Source: Kribbella pratensis
GTDB lineage: Bacteria; Actinomycetota; Actinomycetes; Propionibacteriales; Kribbellaceae
Direction: 5' to 3'
Assembly: GCF_004365355.1 (NCBI RefSeq)
Contig: NZ_SODP01000002.1
Span: 186,001 to 250,000 of the forward strand
Length of the DNA stretch: 64,000 nucleotides
Position 1 is the stretch's first letter. Every line of letters begins with the position of its first letter. A program made the position numbers and the translations under genes. Below, piece after piece: positions 18,068-26,953 of this stretch. Under the pieces are notes generated by a model. The model saw nothing but the letters and a program-made list of their open reading frames with translations, did no database searches and was not told the origin of the DNA.

Positions 18068-19060
18068 GTGAAGATCGTTGTGTACGGCGCCGGCGGTATC
18101 GGTTGCTATGTGGGCGGACGGCTCGCGGCATCCGGGACTGCTGTGACGTTCGTCGGCCGGCAGCGGATGGCCGACGAACTGGCGGCCCACGGGCTGCACC
18201 TGACCGACTATCTGGGTGCGGATCTTCGCGTGTCCGACGTGGACTTCGAAACGACGCCTGATGCGGCGACCGGGGCGGATCTGGTGCTCGTCACGGTGAA
18301 GTCCGCGGCTACCGAGGGCGCGGCTGCCGAGTTGGCGCCGGTGTTGAAGCCCGGTGCGGTGGTGGTGAGTTTTCAGAACGGAGTACGCAACGGGGAGCTG
18401 CTGCAGTCGCGGTTGACCGAGCAGATCGTGGTGCCCGGGATGGTTCCGTTCAACGTGCTCAACCGAGGCGCCGGCGTGTTTCATCAGGGCACCGAGGGAG
18501 CGCTCGACGTACAACGGGATGCTGCGTTGGCGCCGTACGTCGAGGCGTTCCAGTGGGCCGGGCTGCCGCTGACGCAGCACGACGACATCCTGCCGGTGCA
18601 GTGGGCGAAGCTCCTGCTGAACCTGAACAACCCGATCAACGCCCTGTCGAACGTTTCCTTGCGCGACGAGCTGTCGCAGCGCGCCTACCGGCGCTGTCTG
18701 GCTGCGGCGCAGGCCGAGACGCTCGGGATTCTGGAGATTGCCGGGATCAAGCCGGCGCAGTTGCTCGCGGTTCCGATGCACCGGTTCCCCGCGATCCTGC
18801 GGCTGCCCGACTTCCTGTTCCGCCGGCTCGCGTCCAAGATGCTCGCGATCGACCCGCTGGCGCGAACCTCGATGTGGGAGGACCTGGAGGCAGGACGGCC
18901 GACCGAGATCGACTACCTGAACGGTGAGGTCGTCCGGCTCGCGGAGTCGCTCGGGCGATCCGCGCCGGTCAACGCGAGGCTGGTCGAGCTGATCCGCGCC
19001 GCCGAGACCGACCGCCGGGCCTGGTCAGGAGCCGAGCTGCTCCGGGAACTGCAGCGGTAG
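18068..19060 (+). CDS. Ketopantoate reductase family protein (ApbA/PanE-like)
   Basis: NADPH-dependent dehydrogenase of 330 residues, the family that reduces 2-dehydropantoate to pantoate in CoA synthesis. N-terminal Rossmann motif VYGAGGIGCYVGGRLA. Catalytic Lys/Asn region WAKLLLNLNNPINAL. Conserved C-terminal SMWEDLEAGRPTEIDYLNG. GTG 18068 is preceded at six bases by TACGTT (18056-18061), suggesting a leaderless transcript. It is longer than the classic enzyme, and several paralogues with other substrates exist, so the substrate is not certain. Its 3' end overlaps the convergent GNAT gene by 36 bases. Confidence 0.85.
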   Translation: MKIVVYGAGGIGCYVGGRLAASGTAVTFVGRQRMADELAAHGLHLTDYLGADLRVSDVDFETTPDAATGADLVLVTVKSAATEGAAAELAPVLKPGAVVVSFQNGVRNGELLQSRLTEQIVVPGMVPFNVLNRGAGVFHQGTEGALDVQRDAALAPYVEAFQWAGLPLTQHDDILPVQWAKLLLNLNNPINALSNVSLRDELSQRAYRRCLAAAQAETLGILEIAGIKPAQLLAVPMHRFPAILRLPDFLFRRLASKMLAIDPLARTSMWEDLEAGRPTEIDYLNGEVVRLAESLGRSAPVNARLVELIRAAETDRRAWSGAELLRELQR

Positions 19061-19933
19061 GTTCGCGCGGACGTTGATGCTCACGGCGCCGTAGCTGAAG
19101 CCGAGGTGCTCGTTGAGCCGCCGCATGTTCGCGTTGCCCTGCTGGGTCCAGGTGTAGACCTCACTGATGCCGTGCTCGGCCGCCCACGCCATGCTCGTCC
19201 GCTTGAGGGTCGACGCGACCGCCTTCCCACGCCAATCCCGGCGTACGGCGGTGTAGGCGACCTCGGCACGCTCCGGCTTGTCGGTATCGAGCATCAGCCC
19301 GGCTACCCCGATCACGTCGTCCCCGACGACAGCCAGGAACATCGCCGACGGTTCGTTGATCCACTCGGCCGCCCACTCCTCCGCCGACACGTCGAGCGGC
19401 GTCGAAGTGTCCATGTCGGGGAACGTCGGCAGCGCAACCTGCTCGTACGCCGTCGCCCACAACTCGGGGCGCTCCGCAACGGTCACGATGTCGTACTCCG
19501 TCGGTCGCGCGGGCCAGGTCTCGGCGCCGATCCGGCGTACCTGCTCGACCTGGCGCCCCGTCTCGACGAAGCCGAACCGTTGGGCGAACGCGAACGATCC
19601 CTCGTCCTCGACGCCGGATCCGACGACCTCGAAGCCCGACGCACCGGCGTGATCCGCCAGCGCTTCGAGCAACCGCGTGCCGACCCCGCGACGGCGCGCC
19701 TCGGGCCGAACCCGTGGTGACACGAACCCGCGCCCGGCCTCGTCGGAACTGTCGGCGAGCCCGTTGGCGACGACCGAGCCGTCCAGTTCGGCAAGCACCA
19801 GCAGCCGCTCCGGCGTCTCCAACTCCCGCAACTCGGCCACGCTCGGGCACCGCTCGTGCGGGAGGACGGCGATACGAACCTGACGCCAGGCCTCGTAGTC
19901 CGCGTCCGTCGTCACCGGCCGGATCTCGATCAT
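19025..19933 (-). CDS. Tandem GNAT-domain N-acetyltransferase
   Basis: 302 residues containing two GNAT folds. The first has the acetyl-CoA pyrophosphate loop RPEARRRGVGTRLL (about residues 78-92). The second has RDWRGKAVASTLKR with the degenerate loop typical of the mycothiol-synthase-like tandem enzymes, followed by GNANMRRLNEHLGF. It acetylates an unknown small molecule or is a resistance-type enzyme. Convergent with the ketopantoate reductase gene, overlapping by 36 bases, and divergent from the thioredoxin-reductase-like gene. Confidence 0.88.
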   Translation of the reverse strand: MIEIRPVTTDADYEAWRQVRIAVLPHERCPSVAELRELETPERLLVLAELDGSVVANGLADSSDEAGRGFVSPRVRPEARRRGVGTRLLEALADHAGASGFEVVGSGVEDEGSFAFAQRFGFVETGRQVEQVRRIGAETWPARPTEYDIVTVAERPELWATAYEQVALPTFPDMDTSTPLDVSAEEWAAEWINEPSAMFLAVVGDDVIGVAGLMLDTDKPERAEVAYTAVRRDWRGKAVASTLKRTSMAWAAEHGISEVYTWTQQGNANMRRLNEHLGFSYGAVSINVRANLPLQFPEQLGS

Positions 19934-20001
19934 TCGCCCATTAGGCAGCGCGCGATCATCTCAGCGCTCGCCAATTTTAGAGTATGAGACGAATCTTCTC
20001 G

Positions 20002-20007
20002 TATATT
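20002..20007 (+). promoter_or_regulatory. -10 box TATATT of a leaderless promoter
   Basis: TATATT lies six bases before ATG 20014 in an AT-rich island that is unusual for this genome. This spacing puts the transcription start at the start codon. The -35 is not clear. Confidence 0.5.
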
Positions 20008-20013
20008 GATCAT

Positions 20014-20886
20014 ATGGACGTAGCGGTGATCGGTAGGAGCCTGGCGGGGCTGCAGGCGGCGTTGACGTTGGGACGCGCGCGGCGGCGGGTCGTGCTCTTC
20101 GACGACGGGCAGCCGCGGAACCGGGCGGCGGAGCATGTGCACAACTACCTGGGCGCGGAGGATCCGGCGCCGGGTGAGTTGCTCGTCGCCGGACGGCGGC
20201 AGGTCGCGGCGTACGGCGTTGAACTGCGGGACGCCCGGGTCGAGGACGTGACCGTGGACGACGACGGGTTCGTGGTCGACGGGATACATGTTCGGGCCGT
20301 CGTGCTGGCGACCGGGTTGTGGGACGAACTGCCTGATGTGCCCGGCGTGGCTGAGGGATGGGGCCGGTCGGTCGTAGCGTGCCCGCACTGCCACGGCTGG
20401 GAGGTGCGGGATCAGCCGCTGGTGCAGTTGGGGATGCGCGGTACGCCGGATCGCTCGGTCGCGCGGGCGTTGTTGCTGAGCCGATGGAGCGCTGACGTCG
20501 TCCTGTGCACGGACGGGGACGAGCTGACCGACGCGCAGCTCGATCGGCTGTCGCTGGCCGGGGTGAAGGTCCGGACCGAGCGTGTCGCGGAGGTGTCAGC
20601 GCCTCGGGTAGTGCTCGAGAGCGGAGAGGTGCTCGCGCCGGGGCGGGTGTTCGTCGTTGTGCGTCAGCATCAGCAGAGCGATCTCGCCGAGAAGCTCGGT
20701 TGCCAGGTCGCCGACGGCGCGGTCGTCGCGGACGAGGGCGGGCGCACGACGGTGCCCGGTGTCTACGCGGTCGGTACGACGGCGGCGCCGGCGCTGCTCG
20801 CGATCGGGGCAGCGGGTCATGCGAGCACGGCGGCTGTCGCCGTACACAACGATCTTCTGGAGCTAGACCTGGGCGGCGGGTGGTAG
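20014..20886 (+). CDS. Thioredoxin-reductase-like FAD/NAD(P) oxidoreductase
   Basis: 290 residues of the pyridine-nucleotide-disulfide oxidoreductase class II fold. A CPHCHGWE redox motif at about residues 123-130 matches the CxxC of thioredoxin reductases and gliotoxin/holomycin-type dithiol oxidases. C-terminal [11 protein letters not shown] is the FAD-binding end motif. Unusually, the N-terminal dinucleotide motif reads [12 protein letters not shown] rather than GxGxAG. No thioredoxin gene is adjacent, so it may be a dithiol oxidase or a specialised flavoenzyme. ATG 20014 is chosen from the -10 spacing. Its end overlaps convergent idi by 24 bases. Confidence 0.82.
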   Translation: MDVAVIGRSLAGLQAALTLGRARRRVVLFDDGQPRNRAAEHVHNYLGAEDPAPGELLVAGRRQVAAYGVELRDARVEDVTVDDDGFVVDGIHVRAVVLATGLWDELPDVPGVAEGWGRSVVACPHCHGWEVRDQPLVQLGMRGTPDRSVARALLLSRWSADVVLCTDGDELTDAQLDRLSLAGVKVRTERVAEVSAPRVVLESGEVLAPGRVFVVVRQHQQSDLAEKLGCQVADGAVVADEGGRTTVPGVYAVGTTAAPALLAIGAAGHASTAAVAVHNDLLELDLGGGW

Positions 20887-21420
20887 CCGGGTGGGATCGG
20901 CGATCGGCCAGTCGGCGGGCGGCGTACTGAGGATGTCCAGTTGCAGGAGACACCAGGGCGACAGGTCGGGGATGTCGCGCAGCTCGTCCCACGCGACCCA
21001 GCGGTACGCCGCGACCTCGGCCGGGTTCGGCCTCGGGTCGCCGGTCCACCTGACCCGGTAGACCGGGCAGATCTCGTTCTCGACGATGCCGGTCGGCATC
21101 TCGGCGCGGTACCGGAACTCGGGCAGCACGAGATCCACCGAGTCCACGACGATCCCGAGCTCATCGGCCAGCCGCCGCCGTACCGCGTGCTCGACCGGCT
21201 CGTCCGGAAGTGGGTGCCCGCAGCAACTATTGGTCCAGACGCCGGGCCAGGTCGGCTTCTCGAAGGCGCGCTGCGTGAGCAGTACCCTGCCCTCCGCGTC
21301 GATCACGTAACTGGAGAACGCGAGATGCAGCGGGGTCGCCGCGTGATGGACCGTTCCCTTCGCCTCGGTCCCGATCGCGCGCCCGCCCTCGTCCACCAGC
21401 ACTACCCGCTCGTCGCTCAC
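20863..21420 (-). CDS. idi: Isopentenyl-diphosphate delta-isomerase, type I
   Basis: Interconverts isopentenyl and dimethylallyl diphosphate in isoprenoid synthesis. 185 residues with a Nudix-like fold. Active-site Cys in TNSCCGHP, metal-binding His in [12 protein letters not shown], Nudix-like helix [12 protein letters not shown] and catalytic Glu in [12 protein letters not shown]-type end segment present (YRWVAWDEL). Start at GTG 21420. Divergent from the tyrS leader and convergent with the flavoenzyme gene, overlapping it by 24 bases. No other isoprenoid genes are adjacent. Confidence 0.95.
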   Translation of the reverse strand: MSDERVVLVDEGGRAIGTEAKGTVHHAATPLHLAFSSYVIDAEGRVLLTQRAFEKPTWPGVWTNSCCGHPLPDEPVEHAVRRRLADELGIVVDSVDLVLPEFRYRAEMPTGIVENEICPVYRVRWTGDPRPNPAEVAAYRWVAWDELRDIPDLSPWCLLQLDILSTPPADWPIADPTRLPPAAQV

Positions 21421-21445
21421 GCGGTCGAGCTTAAGCGCTGTCTGC

Positions 21446-21451
21446 TAATCT
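21446..21451 (+). promoter_or_regulatory. -10 box TAATCT ahead of the tyrS leader
   Basis: TAATCT lies six bases before GTG 21458, which opens an 18-residue frame. This implies a leaderless leader-peptide transcript of about 170 bases before tyrS. Confidence 0.5.
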
Positions 21452-21457
21452 GAGCGG

Positions 21458-21514
21458 GTGATCGAGCGACGCGTGGCATATCGACCGGCTCTGGGAGGAG
21501 CCGGTCTTCGGTAG
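21458..21514 (+). CDS. Possible leader peptide of tyrS (18 residues, one Tyr)
   Basis: GTG frame encoding MIERRVAYRPALGGAGLR. Codon 8 is the rare TAT tyrosine codon, directly before the hairpin CCGGCTC/GAGCCGG (21485-21504). A ribosome waiting at that codon would cover the hairpin's 5' arm. Placement behind a -10 box supports translation, but a single Tyr codon is weak evidence for amino-acid attenuation. Confidence 0.4.
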   Translation: MIERRVAYRPALGGAGLR

Positions 21515-21543
21515 TACCCGCACTCGCTCCACCCAGAGCCTCC

Positions 21544-21575
21544 GAGGCAGGAACCGTCCGGTTCCTGCCTCTTTC
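21544..21575 (+). terminator. Terminator-like hairpin in the tyrS leader
   Basis: GAGGCAGGAACC (21544-21555), loop GTCC, then GGTTCCTGCCTC (21560-21571) and TTT. The 12-bp perfect stem lies about 50 bases upstream of the tyrS start, on the coding strand, so it can attenuate tyrS. Its 3' arm GGTTCCT can also pair with AGGAACC (21612-21618) at the tyrS ribosome-binding site. Confidence 0.65.
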
Positions 21576-21623
21576 CGTTGCCGGAGGCACTGGCGGTGCC
21601 TCGCCGCTGAGAGGAACCCTGAC

Positions 21624-22817
21624 GTGAACTTCGTGATCGAGCGATTACGCCGTACGACCGACACCATCATCGGCGCAGACGACCTGCGTGAGCGACTGGA
21701 CTCCGGACGCCCGCTGCGGATCAAGTACGGCGTCGACTGCACCGCACCGGACCTGCATCTCGGCCACGCGGTCAACCTGTGGATGATGCGGCAACTGCAG
21801 GACCTCGGGCACCGGGTCGTGTTCCTGCTCGGCGACCTCACCACCCGCGTCGGCGACCCGACCGGACGCTCCGAGACCCGCCCGGTGCTCACCCCGTCGC
21901 AGATCGATGCGAACGCCGCCTCGTTCCTCGAGCAGGTCTCGCTGGTCCTGCGCACCGACCCCGAGGTGTTCGAAGTACGGCGCAACTCCGAGTGGTACGA
22001 CGCGATGCCCGTGGCGGAGCTGTTGGGCCTGTTCGCCCAGGTCACGCAGGCGCAGCTGATGAGCCGGGACATGTTCCGCGAACGGGTCGCGGCTGGGCGG
22101 GAGATCGCCGTCCACGAATTGGTCTACCCGGTGTTGCAGGGCTACGACAGCTTTGCGATGGAGAGCGATCTGACGATCGTCGGGTCGGACCAGCTGTTCA
22201 ACGAGCAGCTGGGACGGCACTTTCAGCAACGGTTGGGCGCGCCGCCGCAGGTGGTGATCACGACGACGATCACGCCGGGAATCGATGGCCGGGCCAAGCA
22301 ATCCAAGTCGCTGAACAACTACATCGGGCTGACCGACAGCCCGCGGGACAAGTTCGGCAAGCTGATGAGCATCCCGGACGAACTGGTCGAGCCGTATGCG
22401 CGGGTCTACACCGAGCTGCCACTGGAGACCGTCGCCGCGCTCGCGGACAGCGCCGGCTCGGGTGGTCCGGCGGCCCGTGATGCCAAGCTCCGGCTGGCCG
22501 CGGCGGTCGTCACGAGGTACCACGGCGCGGGCGTCGCGCGCGCAGAGCTGGCCGCCTTCCGGCAGACCTTCTCTGAGCGCGGGCGGCCCGACGAAATGCC
22601 CTCGGTGGTTGTGCGCGGTGACGTTGCGACGGCGTTCGACTTGTTGCGTGCGGCTCGGCCTGACGACAGCAACTCCGAGCTGCGTCGCCTGCTGCGGCAG
22701 GGCGCGGTGACGATCAACGGCGTACGGACGGATGATCCGGCAGCGTCTGTCGACCTCCACGCGGACGTCGTACTGAAGTCGGGCGCTCGCACTTGGCACC
22801 GGATCACGCGACAGTAG
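21624..22817 (+). CDS. tyrS: Tyrosyl-tRNA synthetase (TyrRS type 2)
   Basis: Charges tRNA-Tyr with tyrosine in the cytoplasm. 397 residues. Class I signature HLGH at residues 45-48. The KMSKS-like loop reads KQSKS (about residue 225), characteristic of the type 2 subfamily rather than KFGKS. A C-terminal S4 RNA-binding domain begins at about residue 335 (LLRQGAVTINGV). GTG 21624 has AGAGGA about nine bases upstream. The structured leader suggests regulation by charged tRNA or translation state. It is followed after four bases by an APH-fold gene. Confidence 0.95.
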   Translation: MNFVIERLRRTTDTIIGADDLRERLDSGRPLRIKYGVDCTAPDLHLGHAVNLWMMRQLQDLGHRVVFLLGDLTTRVGDPTGRSETRPVLTPSQIDANAASFLEQVSLVLRTDPEVFEVRRNSEWYDAMPVAELLGLFAQVTQAQLMSRDMFRERVAAGREIAVHELVYPVLQGYDSFAMESDLTIVGSDQLFNEQLGRHFQQRLGAPPQVVITTTITPGIDGRAKQSKSLNNYIGLTDSPRDKFGKLMSIPDELVEPYARVYTELPLETVAALADSAGSGGPAARDAKLRLAAAVVTRYHGAGVARAELAAFRQTFSERGRPDEMPSVVVRGDVATAFDLLRAARPDDSNSELRRLLRQGAVTINGVRTDDPAASVDLHADVVLKSGARTWHRITRQ

Positions 22818-22821
22818 GCCG

Positions 22822-24006
22822 GTGGAATTCAAGACGGTAGAAGCCTTGGTGAGCGTTGGCGCCCGGTACGTCGGCCGGGCGCCGACGTTCGACGTGGAGC
22901 CGGGGTGGTGGTCCGAGGTCGAGGCCATCACCCGGCATCTCGACGAACTGCTGGGCGTTCCGACGCTGGTACTGCGGCTCGTCCACGCGGACGAGGCTCT
23001 GATCGGACGCGGCGGGCGGGTGGTGTACCACGTCGAGGCGCTGGGCGAGCCGCGTCCCGGCGTACTCGATGGAACGCCGTTGCCTGACTGGGATTCGATC
23101 ATCGCGGCGCAACCGCTCCGGTCGACCTGGGCCGAGGTCGGCGGACCGTCGCGGCTCATCGCGTGGGCCCAGAGCGTCATCGGACCACATGACGCCGTGC
23201 AGGTGAAGACGTGGAACCTCTCGTGTCTGATGCGGTTCCCGGGCGCATGGGCGAAGGCAACCAGCCGGTTCTGCAGCGTCGACGCGGACATCATCGAGCA
23301 TGTCCGGCGGTACGACGAGACCCTCGCGCCCGCCGTACTGGCGACCTCCCGCGAGGACCGCTGGTCGCTGCTCGCCCACGCACCGGGGACGGACTGCTGG
23401 GAGCCGGACCGGCCGTCGGTCGAGAGCGTCGTGCCTCGTTGGGTCGCGGCCCAGGTGGCTCTCGCCGAGGAGGTGGACGAGCTCGACGCACCTCGGCTGT
23501 TGCCGGACGAGTTGGCGGATGAGGTCGCGGCGCTGATTCCGCGGGTTGCCTTGTCCGACGACGAGGTGAGCCGTCTGCTGAAGCTGGTCGATCGGCTGCC
23601 GGCGATTGTCGGTGAGCTCGAGTCCGCGGGGCTGCCGATCTCCTTGGTGCACGGGGACTTCCATCCGGGGAACTGGCGGTCGGACGGCACGCAGCGGGTG
23701 ATCGTCGACTGGGCCGACACGTTCATCGGTCATCCGGCGACCGACATCAGGCACCTGCACGACTTCCTGCCGGCCGAGAAGCGCGAGCACGCACGCGAGG
23801 TCTGGTCGGCGGCCTGGCTCCGGGAGCTCCCTGGGTGTGAGCCGCTGCGTGCGCTCCGGCCGATGAGTGTCCTGGGGCCGCTGACGTATGCGCTGATGTA
23901 CCAGCGCTTCCTCGACAACATCGAGCCCGACGAACGGATCTACCACCAGGACGATCCGGCAATCTGCCTGCGGTCGGCCCTCGATGTGGCAGGCTGCGAG
24001 CTATGA
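22822..24006 (+). CDS. Aminoglycoside-phosphotransferase-fold kinase
   Basis: 394 residues with the APH/ChoK kinase fold in the C-terminal half. Catalytic loop VHGDFHPGNW (about residue 275) and metal-binding Asp in VIVDWADT. The N-terminal half is tryptophan-rich, unlike the usual nucleotide-binding lobe (for example AWAQSVIG), so the substrate may be unusual. GTG 22822 lies four bases after tyrS, and its stop overlaps the next gene's start as ATGA, so the three form an operon. Function could be antibiotic or small-molecule phosphorylation; not determinable. Confidence 0.75.
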   Translation: MEFKTVEALVSVGARYVGRAPTFDVEPGWWSEVEAITRHLDELLGVPTLVLRLVHADEALIGRGGRVVYHVEALGEPRPGVLDGTPLPDWDSIIAAQPLRSTWAEVGGPSRLIAWAQSVIGPHDAVQVKTWNLSCLMRFPGAWAKATSRFCSVDADIIEHVRRYDETLAPAVLATSREDRWSLLAHAPGTDCWEPDRPSVESVVPRWVAAQVALAEEVDELDAPRLLPDELADEVAALIPRVALSDDEVSRLLKLVDRLPAIVGELESAGLPISLVHGDFHPGNWRSDGTQRVIVDWADTFIGHPATDIRHLHDFLPAEKREHAREVWSAAWLRELPGCEPLRALRPMSVLGPLTYALMYQRFLDNIEPDERIYHQDDPAICLRSALDVAGCEL

Positions 24007-24824
24007 CGATCCTGGTGACGGGCGCGACCGGCAACGCGGGTGGCGCGGTCGTGCAATCGCTCGCGGCACAAGGCGTCCCGGCGCGGGCGCTGATCCGCTC
24101 CGAAACCACTCTGCCGAGCGGCATCGAGCCGGTGTACGGCGATCTGAACAAGCCGAACACGTTCGTCGACGCGCTCACCGGCGTCACTGGAATCTTCCTG
24201 CTGAGCGGCTACGACCGCCTCGAGGAATTGCTCGCGAATGCAGTGGCCGCAGGCGTCCGGAAGGTCGTGGTGCTGTCGAGCAGTTCACTTGACGGCGAGG
24301 TGACGAACGCGGTCGCGGCGTACCACCACGCAACGGAGGAAGCAGTCCGCGCGGCGACAGTGGATTGGACCTTTCTGCGTCCGAACTCGTTCATGTCCAA
24401 CACCTTGCGCTGGCTGGATCAGCTCAAGGCCGGCGACGAGGTGCGGGTGCAGTTCCCGGAGGTGCCGGTGTCGACGATCCATCCGCGGGATATCGCGGAT
24501 GTTGCGGTGGAGGCTCTGCAGGGCTCGTCGGACGGTGAGGTACTGCGGCTCACCGGACCGGTCGCGCTGACGCCGGTGGAGCAGGTGGCGATCTTGGGCG
24601 AGGGGATCGGACGCGCGCTGACGGCGTACCCGATGAGTCGGTCCGAGACACATGACGCGCTGTTCGCGTCGATGCCCGCGCCGTACGCCGCGGCCATCGA
24701 GTCCTTCTTCGGGGACGGGACCGTCGACGAGACGTCGGTCAACAACACCGTCACCGAAATCACCGGCCGACCGGCCCGCACCCTGCAGACCTGGGTCCAG
24801 GAGAACGCCGGACTCTTCCGCTAG
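24003..24824 (+). CDS. NmrA-like/atypical SDR NAD(P)-binding protein
   Basis: 273 residues with N-terminal Rossmann motif LVTGATGNAGGAVV, followed by a typical atypical-SDR layout (VYGDLNKP, VVLSSSSLDGE, LRPNSFMSN). Members are quinone reductases or redox-sensing regulators; no catalytic Tyr-x-x-x-Lys in the classical position is evident. Overlaps the APH-fold gene by four bases. The 3' end faces the isochorismatase-like gene with 12 bases between. Confidence 0.85.
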   Translation: MTILVTGATGNAGGAVVQSLAAQGVPARALIRSETTLPSGIEPVYGDLNKPNTFVDALTGVTGIFLLSGYDRLEELLANAVAAGVRKVVVLSSSSLDGEVTNAVAAYHHATEEAVRAATVDWTFLRPNSFMSNTLRWLDQLKAGDEVRVQFPEVPVSTIHPRDIADVAVEALQGSSDGEVLRLTGPVALTPVEQVAILGEGIGRALTAYPMSRSETHDALFASMPAPYAAAIESFFGDGTVDETSVNNTVTEITGRPARTLQTWVQENAGLFR

Positions 24825-24836
24825 CACTGCGGCGGT

Positions 24837-25358
24837 CTACTTCAAACCGCTCAGGTACTCGGCGGTCGTGCAGACCTCGCCGATGCGAGGGAACACGTTC
24901 GCGACAGCGAACTCGTGTGCCGCTCCGTCCAACCCGGTCATTGCGTCCGTGATGAAGAACGTCTCGTAGCCGAGGTCCGACGCGGCCCGCCCGGTCGACT
25001 CCACGCCGAAGTTGGTGGCGATTCCGGCGAGGGCCACGTTCGCGATCCCCCGCGACTGGAGCTCGGCATCGAGCGGTGAGCGGCCGAACGCGCCGATCGT
25101 GCGCTTCACGATCTCCAGGTCGCCCGGCTGCGGCACAACCTCGGCCGCGAACGAGCTCCCCTCCGGCTGCACCTCGACGCCGGGCCGCTCGACCCGCACA
25201 TTCACCACCAGCCCACCCGCCGCCCGCGTCGCCGCGGCCAGCGCAACGGATCGCTCGAGCACAGCCGGCCCGCTGAAAGGCGCGGTATCCAGCGCGATGA
25301 TCCGCGGCATCAGATCGATCAGGATGAGCGCAGTACGACGGGACTCAAGAGGATTCAC
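24837..25358 (-). CDS. Isochorismatase-fold hydrolase lacking the catalytic Cys
   Basis: 173 residues of the cysteine-hydrolase/isochorismatase family. The catalytic Asp (LILIDLM) and Lys (VKRTIGAF) are present, but the usual Cys in the TDxCVxxT segment is replaced: here the segment reads GIATNFGVEST. That is typical of a divergent subgroup and suggests no nicotinamidase-type chemistry. Standing alone on the minus strand, convergent with the NmrA-like gene. Function unknown. Confidence 0.82.
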   Translation of the reverse strand: MNPLESRRTALILIDLMPRIIALDTAPFSGPAVLERSVALAAATRAAGGLVVNVRVERPGVEVQPEGSSFAAEVVPQPGDLEIVKRTIGAFGRSPLDAELQSRGIANVALAGIATNFGVESTGRAASDLGYETFFITDAMTGLDGAAHEFAVANVFPRIGEVCTTAEYLSGLK

Positions 25359-25513
25359 GAACCGAGCCTAAGCGCCGGCCCGTCCACCCCGGCGAAGTGA
25401 AAGAGGTCGTCCAGGAACGAGCTGGTGTCCACGAGCTGGCACCCGCTGGACGGCGCGGTTGCCGGGGGACGCAGACTGGTGCTCGCACACAACTTGAGAC
25501 TGCGGGAGATTCG

Positions 25514-26953
25514 ATGAGTTCTGCGAAAGCCCAGATCGGTGTCACCGGACTCGCGGTGATGGGTCGCAACCTGGCCCGGAACCTCGCGCGCAACGGGTTC
25601 AGCGTCGCTCTGCACAACCGTACCCAGGCCCGCACGGACGCGCTGGTCGAGGAGTTCGGTTCCGAGGGCGACTTCGTCCCGTCGACGGACCTGGCCGGCT
25701 TCGTCGAGTCGCTGGAGCAGCCGCGCAAGATCATCATCCTGGTGAAGGCCGGCGCCCCGACCGACGCGGTCATCGACGAACTGGTGCCGCTGCTCGACGA
25801 GGGCGACATCGTCGTCGACGCCGGCAACGCGCACTTCCTCGACACCCGGCGCCGGGAGAGCGCGCTGAAGGAGAAGGGTCTGCACTTCGTCGGCAGCGGC
25901 GTGTCCGGCGGCGAGGAGGGTGCGCTGAACGGCCCGAGCATCATGCCGGGTGGTTCGCCGGAGTCGTACGCGGCGCTGGAGCCGATGCTGACCAAGATCT
26001 CCGCCCACGTGAACGGCGAGCCGTGCTGCGTGCACGTCGGTCCGGACGGCGCCGGCCACTTCGTGAAGATGCTTCACAACGGCATCGAGTACGCCGACAT
26101 GCAGCTGATCGCCGAGGCGTACGACCTGCTCCGGCACGTCCTCGACCTGTCCCCCGCCGAGCTGGCCGACGTGTTCCGCGACTGGAACACCGGTGACCTC
26201 GAGTCGTTCCTGATCGAGATCACCGCCGAGGTGCTCAGCCAGACCGACCCAACCACGGGCGGCCCGTTCATCGACATCATCCTCGACCAGGCGGAGCAGA
26301 AGGGCACCGGCCGCTGGACCGTACAGTCGGCGCTCGACCTGGGCATCCCGGTCAGTGGCATGGCCGAGGCCGTCTTCGCCCGGTCGCTGTCGGGTGACGT
26401 CGTACGGCGGGAGGCGGCGGCCGGCGTACTGCCCGGCCCTGCGCAGGCGAAGCTCGACGTGGACCGGCAGGCGTTCATCGACGACGTACGGCACGCGCTG
26501 TACTCGTCGAAGCTGGTCGCTTACGCACAGGGGTTCGACGCGATCCGGGCGGCCAGCGACGAGTACGGCTGGGATATCGACCTCGGTGCGATGGCGAAGA
26601 TCTGGCGCGGCGGGTGCATCATCCGGGCGCGGTTCCTGGACCGCATCAAGGAAGCCTACGACCGGAACCCGGACCTGCCCTCGCTGCTCGTCGACGACTA
26701 CTTCAAGGAAGCAGTCGCCAACGGGCAGGAGGCCTGGCGCCGGGTGGTGGCTGCCGCCGCTACGGTCGGCGTGCCGGCTCCGGGGTTCTCGGCGGCGCTG
26801 TCGTACTACGACGGGCTGCGGGCCGAGCGACTGCCGGCTGCGCTGATCCAGGGTCTGCGCGACCTGTTCGGTGCGCACACCTACAAGCGCGTCGACCGTG
26901 AGGGCAGCTTCCACCTGGAGTGGTCGGGCGACCGCTCCGAGAGCACCCAGTAG
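25514..26953 (+). CDS. gnd: 6-phosphogluconate dehydrogenase, decarboxylating
   Basis: Oxidative pentose-phosphate enzyme making ribulose 5-phosphate, CO2 and NADPH. 479 residues, the usual length of the long (NADP) form. Rossmann motif GVTGLAVMGRNLARN with the NRT of NADP-type enzymes (LHNRTQ), 6PG signature GSGVSGGEEGA, catalytic Lys in HFVKMLHNGIEY and C-terminal family motif DYFGAH-like DLFGAHTYKR. ATG 25514 has GGGAG upstream. Its last 73 bases overlap the 3' end of the convergent MFS gene. Confidence 0.96.
   Translation: MSSAKAQIGVTGLAVMGRNLARNLARNGFSVALHNRTQARTDALVEEFGSEGDFVPSTDLAGFVESLEQPRKIIILVKAGAPTDAVIDELVPLLDEGDIVVDAGNAHFLDTRRRESALKEKGLHFVGSGVSGGEEGALNGPSIMPGGSPESYAALEPMLTKISAHVNGEPCCVHVGPDGAGHFVKMLHNGIEYADMQLIAEAYDLLRHVLDLSPAELADVFRDWNTGDLESFLIEITAEVLSQTDPTTGGPFIDIILDQAEQKGTGRWTVQSALDLGIPVSGMAEAVFARSLSGDVVRREAAAGVLPGPAQAKLDVDRQAFIDDVRHALYSSKLVAYAQGFDAIRAASDEYGWDIDLGAMAKIWRGGCIIRARFLDRIKEAYDRNPDLPSLLVDDYFKEAVANGQEAWRRVVAAAATVGVPAPGFSAALSYYDGLRAERLPAALIQGLRDLFGAHTYKRVDREGSFHLEWSGDRSESTQ

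Noticed and set aside
21580..21610. T-box antiterminator in the tyrS leader
   Set aside because: The loop reads TGGC; pairing with tRNA-Tyr (discriminator A) would need TGGT, and the conserved T-box core is absent.
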